Shown here in pieces: positions 52,601-59,639 of a DNA stretch of 64,000 nt. Below the pieces are notes generated by a model. It made no database searches and was not told the origin of the DNA. It saw only the letters and a list, made by a program, of their open reading frames with translations. The stretch lies in assembly GCA_910579505.1 (NCBI GenBank), contig CAJTTZ010000003.1, positions 124,001 to 188,000 of the forward strand, written 5' to 3'. How positions within the stretch are numbered: the stretch's first letter is position 1; every line of letters starts with the position of its first letter. The stretch comes from an uncultured Lachnospiraceae bacterium (lineage in GTDB: Bacteria > Bacillota > Clostridia > Lachnospirales > Lachnospiraceae). A program made the translations under genes and the position numbers.

Positions 52601-52760
52601 GTCACAGGATACACAGGATATCTGGAATGTAAATTTGAAATGCTACTATGATGCGGCGACGGATGAATTTACGATACAGATTTGTGATTCCAATTGGAAT
52701 TATATAGCGGCATTTCTTTGCAAGAGTAATGAAAGCACGTGGAGGCAGTATGGGAAGTAG
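49632..52760 (+). CDS. Giant PilW-like pilin with Ig-like domain, 1042 aa
   Basis: Prepilin motif RG|FTIVELLIAVAILSIVVASVCGFILV with a short basic leader MRVRKDQR, then SAQLALNQMSDVLIDTTRS, as in PilW/GspJ. About 180 residues of pilin-like core are followed by a bacterial Ig-like (Big_2) domain at about 245-325 (KSVTWSVTVSGSPTNGTTFKDPVNGILKV and GSVKVTVTTNARDSEG), another segment with CSVCGED, and a large Tyr/Asn-rich C-terminal region of unknown fold. PilW/GspJ proteins are normally 200-350 residues. The likely role is a surface-exposed tip adhesin, inferred from architecture. Confidence 0.8.
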   Translation: MRVRKDQRGFTIVELLIAVAILSIVVASVCGFILVGSRSYAAANSDINVQQSAQLALNQMSDVLIDTTRSVNYGAFDAGGTFQMALKDAEFTFTPEDKSLVMFNGMVEENVSPGGAATTEVTEGNGNKHYQFYWSKTDKKLYYTELDIDSVNDVDTKAIHFPDFDPTNPDWVELAANVTDFSVDLTQVEEKRVVMLALTFLDGKKEYVTSNNVTIRNKVGVNDAKLEKLDKKKTLAVKIMDQPIVEPGEEFHFSIPKVTGQNVADKSVTWSVTVSGSPTNGTTFKDPVNGILKVAEDEPAGSVKVTVTTNARDSEGKQASDTAEVAIKRVTNLNLSTDAPKDAKEDVYLVEPGGTYTVFADVTGNRLEEVCSVCGEDTTIDKQVISEKSAIIKPEKWRVYNPSAEAGSGTTWDPTKIVTIIDSAPDHTTFKVANTNLTSTDDVKYGFVVQGISLLSAHENSFGRRYGWVAEGISFRIVKGKEQAEPYKGELKYGEQQLDESVREGLPTDYSKYVTAIRVVDNSGNAPDRILLHYTIGGGNNYRICPDLFDLDLNGSYTFYMQAIFPIPEDRYQEGHGGTPDSNDTIRDEYFNNIKNNTASEGYTGTKYRHGKVFYAKLDRPKVTFNYHEVEYTGKNIIYDPVNIYKVGNGQGIIGEIKPSRYENIEGNQGMEGMVYSLYEGEGNSQSNQSQWKKLYYYDEKTMSYQGNRLLAGGVADVSPGGNPYMKLNNENERIKVCGNYHIVPGMLYRNKFYDHYEIIGWQGFDFPNLQREKRYYELDDSTLHVEVGTNFNLELWSYYYDQNNQNNSPFTIGSIHFPTPSEGDFTSYFNLGDLKWQDAKKLDWMVKSIKGSDRTTYYVPSSMKCRYVSDGKLYELKLFYNYYDSKWNRNLEISAGVFQCAADGKEWKKKDPGTLDGQLAGGNLNPQVNSGPTANVDFWMYGNRYNGEMYIPLPSEKAFTGKAWDELGFEKKNEWQTKNNFHLKYRPDGSQDTQDIWNVNLKCYYDAATDEFTIQICDSNWNYIAAFLCKSNESTWRQYGK

Positions 52761-52843
52761 TACAGACGCCCTACGGCAAGACGCTCTGCAAAAACCGAGA
52801 CAGTGGGGGCTGTGACGGTGTCATAAAAGAGAGGGTGTTATCT

Positions 52844-55800
52844 ATGGGGAAAAATGCATGGAAACCATTTGATAAACAGAATAACAGCAAAAAAGCAGTC
52901 AATCCGATCCTTGTACTGCTGGCGTTCCTTTTGGGGGCAGTGACAGCTTACGCCGTGTATTGGAGAGTACGGGCGTCTAAAAACGGCAAAAGCGGCGGGG
53001 CGTCAGGCAAAGCGGCTTACCATGGCAGCGCGCAGGGGGACAGGGAGCCGGAGGAGCTGCTGATTAAAAATCCCCAGCAGATCAAGCCGTACAGACCGCG
53101 CAAACGCGTGTCTGCGAAGAAAGTGTTCGGACGCGCGGTGGCGATGACGGCAGCGGCTGCACTCCTGGTGACAGGCTTCTATATGGCGCCGAATGACACA
53201 GTTCCTGTGACTACAGTACAGGCAAGGGAGTCTTTCGGCGGCATCAGACAGGTGGTGGAGGAGCATGACGAGGATCATCCCTTTGTCATTCTGGATATTG
53301 TGCCCGGCAAGGCAGAGGTGGAAGTAAACGGTAAGACATATGATTTTTCCCTTGGCACGATCGGTTACCTTGCGCCGGGACAGTCTCCGATCCAGCAGGA
53401 TCTTTTCCGCATTTTTAAGGGGGACGAAAACGGGCAAAACACAGATTTTTATGAGTATACTGACAGAAAAGAATTGACTGGTGCGGTCATCGGAGATGGC
53501 TTTGGAGAGATTTCCTATCAGGAGGCATATGGCGGTACGGTAAAGGAAGAGGAGCTGAAAACCAGCTTATGGAGCCGGATTTTTGATTCTGTCGAGGTGG
53601 AGCATGACGAGAATGGTATATTGACCGATGCGGTTCCTTATCCGACCGGGAGACTCTATGCCCATGTACAGAAGAGACCTGACGACAGTGCGGACGCCGG
53701 CAGCCTTCCGGGATTTGACTATAATCTGACAGGACAGCCGGAGGGGAGTACGCTCTTTAGTGCATCTGATATGACGGCCGGGCCATCTGAAGGAATCTAT
53801 AGCTTTGCGGAAGGACAGGGAGATTATCATGTGATTTTTGGGGAACCCGCAATGTCAACGAGCGGTTACCGTGTTGAGAAGATAAGAAAGAGTGGCAGTG
53901 TTGACGAACTTGCCGGAAGTTATTCTGAAACGACGGGCATGTATCTCGTTGAAAATGGTGTATATACTTATGTGGGAATGATAGGTTATCATACGGGCAC
54001 TGTGACCCCGAACCCTAAACCGAAGCCGGAGGAACCTGAGAATCCGAATCCGGGTGAGGAGCAGGAACCGGGCCAGAATCCCGATGGTGGGGAGCAGGAA
54101 CCGAGTCCGAATCCCGATGGTGGAGAGCAGGACCCGGGCCAGAATCCCGGCGGTGGGGAGCAGGATCCGAACCCGAATCCCGATGATGGGGAGCAGGAAC
54201 CGAGTCCGAATCCCGGCGGTGGAGAGCAGGACCCGGCCCCGAATCCCGGCGGTGGAGAGCAGGACCCGGCCCCGAATCCTGGCGATGAACAGCAGAGCCC
54301 GGGTTCCGGCAGCCAGAATCAGCCTGCGCCGGATCAGTCGTCCGGGCAGGAATCAGAGTCTGAGTCAACTTCGGAATCGGCACAGTCACAACCGGCGGAT
54401 TCCGCCTTTCGGACGCAGTCTGTCTTTCGAACGGCAGGGACAGCGGACGGCTGGTATCTGTGTGTGAATACGGAACCGGAGCAGCCGGAAGACCAGCCCA
54501 CATCAGACCCGGATCAGATGCCAAGCCCTGACCCGGTGCCAAACCCGGATCAGACGCCAAATCCTGACCCGGCGCCGAACCCGGATCAGACGCCAGACCC
54601 TGACCCGGCGCCGAACCCGGATCAGACGCCAGACCCTGACCCGGCGCCGAACCCGGACCCGATGCCAGGCCCTGACCCGAATCCGAATCCTGCACCGACA
54701 GATCCGGTGGACCCGGTGAATCCGATAGATCCGGCGAATCCGATTACCCCGGAAACGCCAACGCCCATGCCGGATCCTGTGCCAGGGATGCCGGAGGATG
54801 GCACATACTGTGTATTACAGTTTACTTATGTGGAAGCGGAGGAAGAAGAGCTTCTGTACCAGATTCAGGAAGTAAATGCTATCTCCAAAGAGGAGGGTGA
54901 TGCCTGTCCTTTTGACAGCTATATATTAGAAAAAAGCCTATTCCAGAATAAGATGAATACGACAGAGACAGATACGGATGTCTTTGAAGAGGAACCTGAT
55001 CTTGCGGGGCAGTTTGAGTATGTCGGCGGCGGCAGGGGTATGTATAGGATTACCAGAAGCCTTATGACGGAAAGCGTTGTCACGCCGGGGGAAGATTCAT
55101 CGCAGGATGCGGAAATGCAGGATGGCGGTCTGGGGCAGACCGATGCAGAGGGCATGGAGGAAGCTGATGCGCGGGCAGTCAGCATGCGTGCGTCGGAAAG
55201 TACAGCGGTATATTATGTTGAGGTGCAGAATGCGCCCGTATACATACAGTGCACAGGCGGAAAAGATTTTCTGAGACGCTATGTATTTAACTCCCTGAGT
55301 AAGCAGGACAATGATTCCAAAGATTTTACGATCAAGGTGGTTACGATGCTTGCCGGCGAAGTGGAGCAGGAAGACGTAAGACAGGCGGATCTTGTCTATC
55401 TGGAAGACGGAACGGGGCTGTATCTTAACCCGGACGCACAGAAGCGCTATATCACGCCGGAGGACGCAGAGAACGTTGCAGGAGAGAGGGTGGAGGATGT
55501 TGCCGACGGGGTGATCACCTGTCTGGTGGAAGAGGCGGTACAGTCGCTGAAACCCATTATCGTGGACTATGGGATCATGGAGGAGCAGGAAAGCGGCGTA
55601 AACGTAAATTATAAAGGCAGCAAATATCAGAAGCTGGCAAATGTTTTCCTGAAAAAGGACCTTCTCGCCTTCTATAATGAGATGGCGGAGAAGGGGAATC
55701 TCGCCGATAACATTTTGATGAATGCTGACAAGGATCTTGAGGATCATCCGAATAAGACGGATAACGAATGTCATTATGTAAACCGAAATATTTATATGGT

Positions 55801-58450
55801 AAGCACATCCCCTCTGGTGGGCGATGATTTCCCGGAAACGCTGGATAAGGTTAACGCGAAGTCGGGCTTTGGTGAGGTGCTGGCAGCGATCAGGGCGGAG
55901 AACCTTCTGCTGCCGGAGGACGAGAGAATTTCCGAGAAAATCAGTAAAGCGATGGCAGTCCAGTATATTATCAACTATTCCCTTGGACTGGTCGGGGAAT
56001 ATAAGGATCTGACGATTCTGGAGCTGCAGCCGACGGCGAACATGCAGTCTGATCTGTATCCTGATACGAACAGTAAGGGGAACGTCGTACTGTTCTGGAA
56101 GAGAACTGACCAGAAAGGGGAAGGGCAGCAGATTCTCAGAAGTTCAAAGGAGATAGAGATAAAAACCACGTTGAGTTCGGTGGCGGCATTTAACACAAGT
56201 TACGAGGACATTAACGAAGCTTACAATATGATTTTCATCGGTCTGGACGGACAGCGTTTTTATCATGAGCCGGGTAAAGACGGAAAAATGATAACGGTCT
56301 TTAACGATGATAAATTGAACGGCATGGTTTACCATACGGGAGACCGTGTGGCAAAAGCAAATGAAGACACCAGATATGATGCCAACGATATCACGGCGCA
56401 GAAAAAGGAGGCGCTGCTTGCATATCTGCGCGCCGGGTATCCCATTGTGGTGGAAAACGACTGCTTTAAGGGCAGAAGCGCGCAGGAGGCGGACGAAAAG
56501 GATATCAACACGAAATATATCCATGAGAAAACGCAGATGTATCAGTTCCTCAAAGAGGCGATCTCCATGGGCAGATCGGAAGAGGATGATGAGGAAAACG
56601 GCGTCGGCATTTACACCATTGAGGATGTGCACAGCAGCGCCATGTTTACCATGCAGCTAAATGCCCAGAGACCGAAGATCGAACTCCAGGCAGAGGAAGA
56701 GGACGGCGGAGACGATTCTGACAAAGAGCAGAGTCCTTACGATATGATAGCGGCAGAAGCCGTGCCTGAGAAACCGGGGATTTTGCGAGGCACGATTGCG
56801 TACCGAATTACAAGTGACCGTGCGGGAGACGATAAGACTTATAGGGGAAGCCTGAACAAGCGCCTGTATCTTGACTTAAACTACGACGGCATCTATGCGC
56901 CGGAAGAAGAGTTTCTGGGATATCAGATTGAGGAATCAGGCGATAGCGGCAGGATCAGTGTCGATTTTAACGAGATTAACTTCGGTATTGTGCCATGGAA
57001 ACTGGAAGTGAGGGATGCCGATAACGAATACCGGCGCGCCTCTGCAGAGGGCTGCTTTACCATAAGCAGCAGCGACGGGGCGAAAGTGAGGGTTTTGCAG
57101 ATTCTTGACGATACGGGGAATCGGGATGCCAATTTCCAGAAGCAGTATGAGGACATAGAAAATTCGACGTTAGCCCATTATCTGGGCGGGGCGGAAGCGG
57201 CTCTTAACATGAACTGGGATATTGAGGCAGTTACGCCGGGCGAACTGGCGGATAGGATTACCAAAAACGCGAATTATCTTTCCCTCTGGGATGTGGTGGC
57301 GCTTGGTTTTGGTGACAGCGGTAATCCCGGGGATACGGTGATGAATGCCGTGAATGCGTTCATTGACGAGGGAGGGAGTGTACTTGTTTCCTCTGCGGGC
57401 GCGTCAGCGGACAGGGTCGGCCTGTCGGCGGAAGTTCTGGGACAGAAGAATGAACAGACATACGGAAAGCTCAGCATGGGAAGCGGGTCAAAATTCCGCT
57501 ATGAGGGCATGAAAACAGATATGTTTGAGAAAACTACCAGCCTGCTGCTGGACCGCATCAATGACGGTACGATTGCCAGATGGCCGTATGAGATTAACAG
57601 AAAGGTACAGCTTGCTGATATTACGGCGCTTTCGGTGCCCGATTATCTGCTGGATATTGATACGGTAAAGGACGGGGGACGGCCTTATGCTACGGCATGG
57701 TTTACCCTGACTGACCAGGAAGTTTCGGGCGGTCACAGTTCGGGCGGCTACAGTGTGTCACCCCATGACGGAAGAAACAACTACTATGTGTACAGTAAGG
57801 GAAATGTGGTGTACGTGGGACAGTCAATTTACCCTTACTACTTTGAAAAGGGTAAAGATGCGCCGTCGGAAGGCGACGGCATCGAAGAGTGCAAAATCTT
57901 TACAAACGCTCTTATAGCGGCATACAGCGCCGGTGTGCACAGGGCAAATGTCTCGATTGTGGCAGGCTTTAACGGAAAGACCAAGGTGGAGAGTGTCACG
58001 GTTCCCTTCGACGTTGCCTTCAAGGAAGGCGGGGACACCAAGGGCGGTATTTTGGGCGATATGGTGGATGTGTATTTCTGCTTCACGGATAACAATATTG
58101 CTGTTGACAAAGTCACAGAACGGTCTTTCTTCTATAAAAATGCGGGTGTGCCTGAAACCGCGGAGCTTCTGCTGCCGGGCGGCGGAATCAACACTGCTGA
58201 CTACACGGAGTTTACGAGCCCCGTCTGGGCGGTGGAGAACAACCGCCTTGTAGAGGTGACAGGAGGTATTGTTCCGGGTAAGGTGTACCGTATCAAGGCG
58301 CCTCTGGAGGCTTTGCAAACCGGGGATGACAGGACATCCCAGATCTGTGTGCTGCTAAAGAACCACTACACGAGAGCGGGGCAGGATGTGGATACGCTCA
58401 GTATAGACAGCGTGTCCCTGAACCGTGCCCAGATGTTCCTGCTGGAGTAA
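52844..58450 (+). CDS. 1868-aa membrane-anchored, Pro-rich DUF5057-like protein
   Basis: The start at 52844 follows GAGAGGG; an earlier in-frame start at 52739 overlaps the upstream gene and is rejected. Two hydrophobic segments: about 20-41 (PILVLLAFLLGAVTAYAVYW) and about 95-113 (RAVAMTAAAALLVTGFYMA), the second resembling a signal peptide. VILDIVPGKAEVEVNGKTYDFSLGTIGYLAPGQSPI near 148-185 fits DUF5057-type proteins (recalled, not searched). Two tandem repeat arrays follow: NPDGGEQEPSP units at about 402-488 and NPDQTPDPDPAP units at about 555-616. Later segments with YNMIFIGLDGQRFYH (about 1125) and WDVVALGFGDSGNPGDTVMN plus EGGSVLVSSAG (about 1481) look like two class I GATase-like folds. 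There is no LPXTG motif. Function unknown; last gene of the pilus locus. Confidence 0.75.
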   Translation: MGKNAWKPFDKQNNSKKAVNPILVLLAFLLGAVTAYAVYWRVRASKNGKSGGASGKAAYHGSAQGDREPEELLIKNPQQIKPYRPRKRVSAKKVFGRAVAMTAAAALLVTGFYMAPNDTVPVTTVQARESFGGIRQVVEEHDEDHPFVILDIVPGKAEVEVNGKTYDFSLGTIGYLAPGQSPIQQDLFRIFKGDENGQNTDFYEYTDRKELTGAVIGDGFGEISYQEAYGGTVKEEELKTSLWSRIFDSVEVEHDENGILTDAVPYPTGRLYAHVQKRPDDSADAGSLPGFDYNLTGQPEGSTLFSASDMTAGPSEGIYSFAEGQGDYHVIFGEPAMSTSGYRVEKIRKSGSVDELAGSYSETTGMYLVENGVYTYVGMIGYHTGTVTPNPKPKPEEPENPNPGEEQEPGQNPDGGEQEPSPNPDGGEQDPGQNPGGGEQDPNPNPDDGEQEPSPNPGGGEQDPAPNPGGGEQDPAPNPGDEQQSPGSGSQNQPAPDQSSGQESESESTSESAQSQPADSAFRTQSVFRTAGTADGWYLCVNTEPEQPEDQPTSDPDQMPSPDPVPNPDQTPNPDPAPNPDQTPDPDPAPNPDQTPDPDPAPNPDPMPGPDPNPNPAPTDPVDPVNPIDPANPITPETPTPMPDPVPGMPEDGTYCVLQFTYVEAEEEELLYQIQEVNAISKEEGDACPFDSYILEKSLFQNKMNTTETDTDVFEEEPDLAGQFEYVGGGRGMYRITRSLMTESVVTPGEDSSQDAEMQDGGLGQTDAEGMEEADARAVSMRASESTAVYYVEVQNAPVYIQCTGGKDFLRRYVFNSLSKQDNDSKDFTIKVVTMLAGEVEQEDVRQADLVYLEDGTGLYLNPDAQKRYITPEDAENVAGERVEDVADGVITCLVEEAVQSLKPIIVDYGIMEEQESGVNVNYKGSKYQKLANVFLKKDLLAFYNEMAEKGNLADNILMNADKDLEDHPNKTDNECHYVNRNIYMVSTSPLVGDDFPETLDKVNAKSGFGEVLAAIRAENLLLPEDERISEKISKAMAVQYIINYSLGLVGEYKDLTILELQPTANMQSDLYPDTNSKGNVVLFWKRTDQKGEGQQILRSSKEIEIKTTLSSVAAFNTSYEDINEAYNMIFIGLDGQRFYHEPGKDGKMITVFNDDKLNGMVYHTGDRVAKANEDTRYDANDITAQKKEALLAYLRAGYPIVVENDCFKGRSAQEADEKDINTKYIHEKTQMYQFLKEAISMGRSEEDDEENGVGIYTIEDVHSSAMFTMQLNAQRPKIELQAEEEDGGDDSDKEQSPYDMIAAEAVPEKPGILRGTIAYRITSDRAGDDKTYRGSLNKRLYLDLNYDGIYAPEEEFLGYQIEESGDSGRISVDFNEINFGIVPWKLEVRDADNEYRRASAEGCFTISSSDGAKVRVLQILDDTGNRDANFQKQYEDIENSTLAHYLGGAEAALNMNWDIEAVTPGELADRITKNANYLSLWDVVALGFGDSGNPGDTVMNAVNAFIDEGGSVLVSSAGASADRVGLSAEVLGQKNEQTYGKLSMGSGSKFRYEGMKTDMFEKTTSLLLDRINDGTIARWPYEINRKVQLADITALSVPDYLLDIDTVKDGGRPYATAWFTLTDQEVSGGHSSGGYSVSPHDGRNNYYVYSKGNVVYVGQSIYPYYFEKGKDAPSEGDGIEECKIFTNALIAAYSAGVHRANVSIVAGFNGKTKVESVTVPFDVAFKEGGDTKGGILGDMVDVYFCFTDNNIAVDKVTERSFFYKNAGVPETAELLLPGGGINTADYTEFTSPVWAVENNRLVEVTGGIVPGKVYRIKAPLEALQTGDDRTSQICVLLKNHYTRAGQDVDTLSIDSVSLNRAQMFLLE
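54047..54307 (+). repeat. Tandem repeat array 1 in the 1868-aa protein (33-bp unit)
   Basis: Eight units beginning AATCC(C/G) at 54047, 54077, 54110, 54143, 54176, 54209, 54242 and 54275; all but the first are 33 bp and encode NPDGGEQEPSP-like Pro/Gly/Glu spacers. In-frame gain or loss of units would only change the spacer length. Confidence 0.85.
54507..54690 (+). repeat. Tandem repeat array 2 in the 1868-aa protein (36-bp unit)
   Basis: Units with CCGGATCAG spaced 36 bp apart (54510, 54546, 54582, 54618) and degenerate ends, encoding NPDQTPDPDPAP. A different unit from array 1, so it arose separately. Confidence 0.8.
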
Positions 58451-58760
58451 TGTGGTAATATAATGGCATTATAATAAGGAAGCAACATGTCGGAGCCTGC
58501 GCGAAAGCGCAGGCTCTTCTGACGTGCGGACGGTGCGGCAGCCGCGGCGTGAAGACGATTTCCCTTGACAAACTGGCGGCATATGGCGCATAATAATCCT
58601 ACCGGGATTTCCCGGCAATTCTAATTTCTGGTTTTCTGGCGTTTCGCCGCAGAAATTCAACGACAGGGCAGTGAAATAGGGGCAGCGGAAAATAGTAGTG
58701 CGTTTTCGATGGTACTTTGCAGGAAAATGTGGTAAAATCTACAGAAAGGATACATAAAAG
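58451..58760 (+). terminator. Intergenic region with strong terminator and the first direct repeat
   Basis: 310 nt without a gene. A perfect 10-bp stem GAGCCTGCGC (58493-58502) with GCGCAGGCTC (58507-58516), GAAA loop, then TTCT, ends the pilus-locus transcript. A CCGGG/CCCGG hairpin lies at about 58602-58615. Direct repeat copy 1 occupies 58611-58685. The remaining stretch up to the next gene holds no further feature I can support. Confidence 0.75.
58611..58685 (+). repeat. Direct repeat flanking the two-gene cassette, copy 1
   Basis: Positions 58624-58661 (38 nt) are identical to 59514-59551; similarity continues more loosely on both sides (CCCGGCA before; ACAGGGCA and AGGGG after). The identical part folds as ATTTCTG/CAGAAAT with an inner GGCG/CGCC stem. 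Confidence 0.85.
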
Positions 58761-59258
58761 ATGGAGGTTGATATTTTAATTGACAGAATTACGGACTGCC
58801 TGATAGACACAAGAACCGGAGAAGAAGTGGAAACGGAATACTGGATGCGTGAAACGCCGATCAGCCCGAAGGATTACAGAGGATGGAAATTCGACTGGAG
58901 TATCACAGAGAAAAATGGGTATGATATATACGAGTTGTTCTTGAAAGATGACGATACGGTGCAGGGACGGATTTCTGTCAAGGTTGACGGCGGGGTTGCT
59001 GATGTGGATATCGTTGAAACAGCGCCGCATAATTACAGTCATAAAGGTATTTATACAGGTGTCGGGGCCCATTTGTTTGCAATCGCCTGTCAGGTGAGTT
59101 TTGACGCAGGTTATGATGGGTTTGTAACATTTACATCAAAAAGCAGTTTAGTAGAGTATTACAGGAAAAAGCTGAATGCGGGTGTATTCCGTGATAGGCG
59201 CATGTATATTGATGAAGAGGCAGCACAGATACTGCTAGACAAGTATATGAGAAAGTAG
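58761..59258 (+). CDS. Unknown protein, GNAT-like features
   Basis: 165 residues from the ATG at 58761, preceded by AAAGGA. The C-terminal half contains HKGIYTGVGAHLFAIACQVSFDAGYDGFVTFTSKSSLVEYYRKKLNAGVF, which resembles motif A/B of GNAT acetyltransferases, where a glycine-rich turn precedes a helix, followed by a strand and the YRK(K)LNA helix. The N-terminal half (IDRITDCLIDTRTGEEVETEYWM) is unlike GNATs. An active site is not recognisable. It is followed 9 nt later by a 60-residue gene, and both lie between direct repeats. A toxin-antitoxin-like or accessory module is a possibility but is inference. Confidence 0.55.
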   Translation: MEVDILIDRITDCLIDTRTGEEVETEYWMRETPISPKDYRGWKFDWSITEKNGYDIYELFLKDDDTVQGRISVKVDGGVADVDIVETAPHNYSHKGIYTGVGAHLFAIACQVSFDAGYDGFVTFTSKSSLVEYYRKKLNAGVFRDRRMYIDEEAAQILLDKYMRK

Positions 59259-59266
59259 GTGGCAAT

Positions 59267-59449
59267 ATGTTGACGATGGCTGGAAAATCAACAGAATATG
59301 AACATGACATTGCCTATTATGCGACAGACAGCAGATTGACGGAGCCGTCTGACGGCAAAAGGTATGAGTGGCGGAAGATGATTGAGCTTTCAAAAGAATT
59401 GGGCAGACCTCTCACAGAGGAGGAGGCAGAGGAATTTAGAGTAGAATAA
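59267..59449 (+). CDS. Small unknown protein paired with the GNAT-like gene
   Basis: 60 residues, acidic and helical (RKMIELSKELGRPLTEEEAEEFRVE). Start at 59267 follows AGGTGG; ATG 59276 is an alternative. Nine nt after the upstream stop, so the two genes form one transcript, ended by the hairpin at 59478-59504. No family recognised. Confidence 0.6.
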   Translation: MLTMAGKSTEYEHDIAYYATDSRLTEPSDGKRYEWRKMIELSKELGRPLTEEEAEEFRVE

Positions 59450-59477
59450 CAGAGTAAAAGGCAGCTATATCGACTTA

Positions 59478-59504
59478 CGGGAAAGACCGTCACAGTCTTT
59501 CCCG
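59478..59504 (+). terminator. Hairpin after the two-gene cassette
   Basis: CGGGAAAGA (59478-59486) pairs with TCTTTCCCG (59496-59504). The T-run is inside the arm and the second direct repeat starts within it. Confidence 0.6.
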
Positions 59505-59575
59505 GCATTTCTGATTTCTGGTTTTCTGGCGTTTCGCCGCAGAAATTCAACAAACAGGGCAATAAAAGGGGTAAG
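59501..59575 (+). repeat. Direct repeat flanking the two-gene cassette, copy 2
   Basis: Second copy of the repeat at 58611-58685; the 38-nt identical cores are offset by exactly 890 bp. It overlaps the 3' arm of the cassette terminator. Confidence 0.85.
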
Positions 59576-59639
59576 CATAACGAAAAAACGAACTGTGAGG
59601 TTTTGATACGGAACAGTTGCGGGAAAAGGAGGATATGTT

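Noticed and set aside
52739..52843. Upstream extension of the 1868-aa protein
   Set aside because: It overlaps the end of the 1042-aa gene and lacks a ribosome binding site; the ATG at 52844 has one.
54047..54690. Direct repeats taken as a CRISPR array
   Set aside because: Units are contiguous, have no spacers, and encode an in-frame Pro-rich protein segment.
59478..59551. Insertion sequence or transposase at the cassette
   Set aside because: No transposase gene and no terminal inverted repeats; only direct repeats are present.
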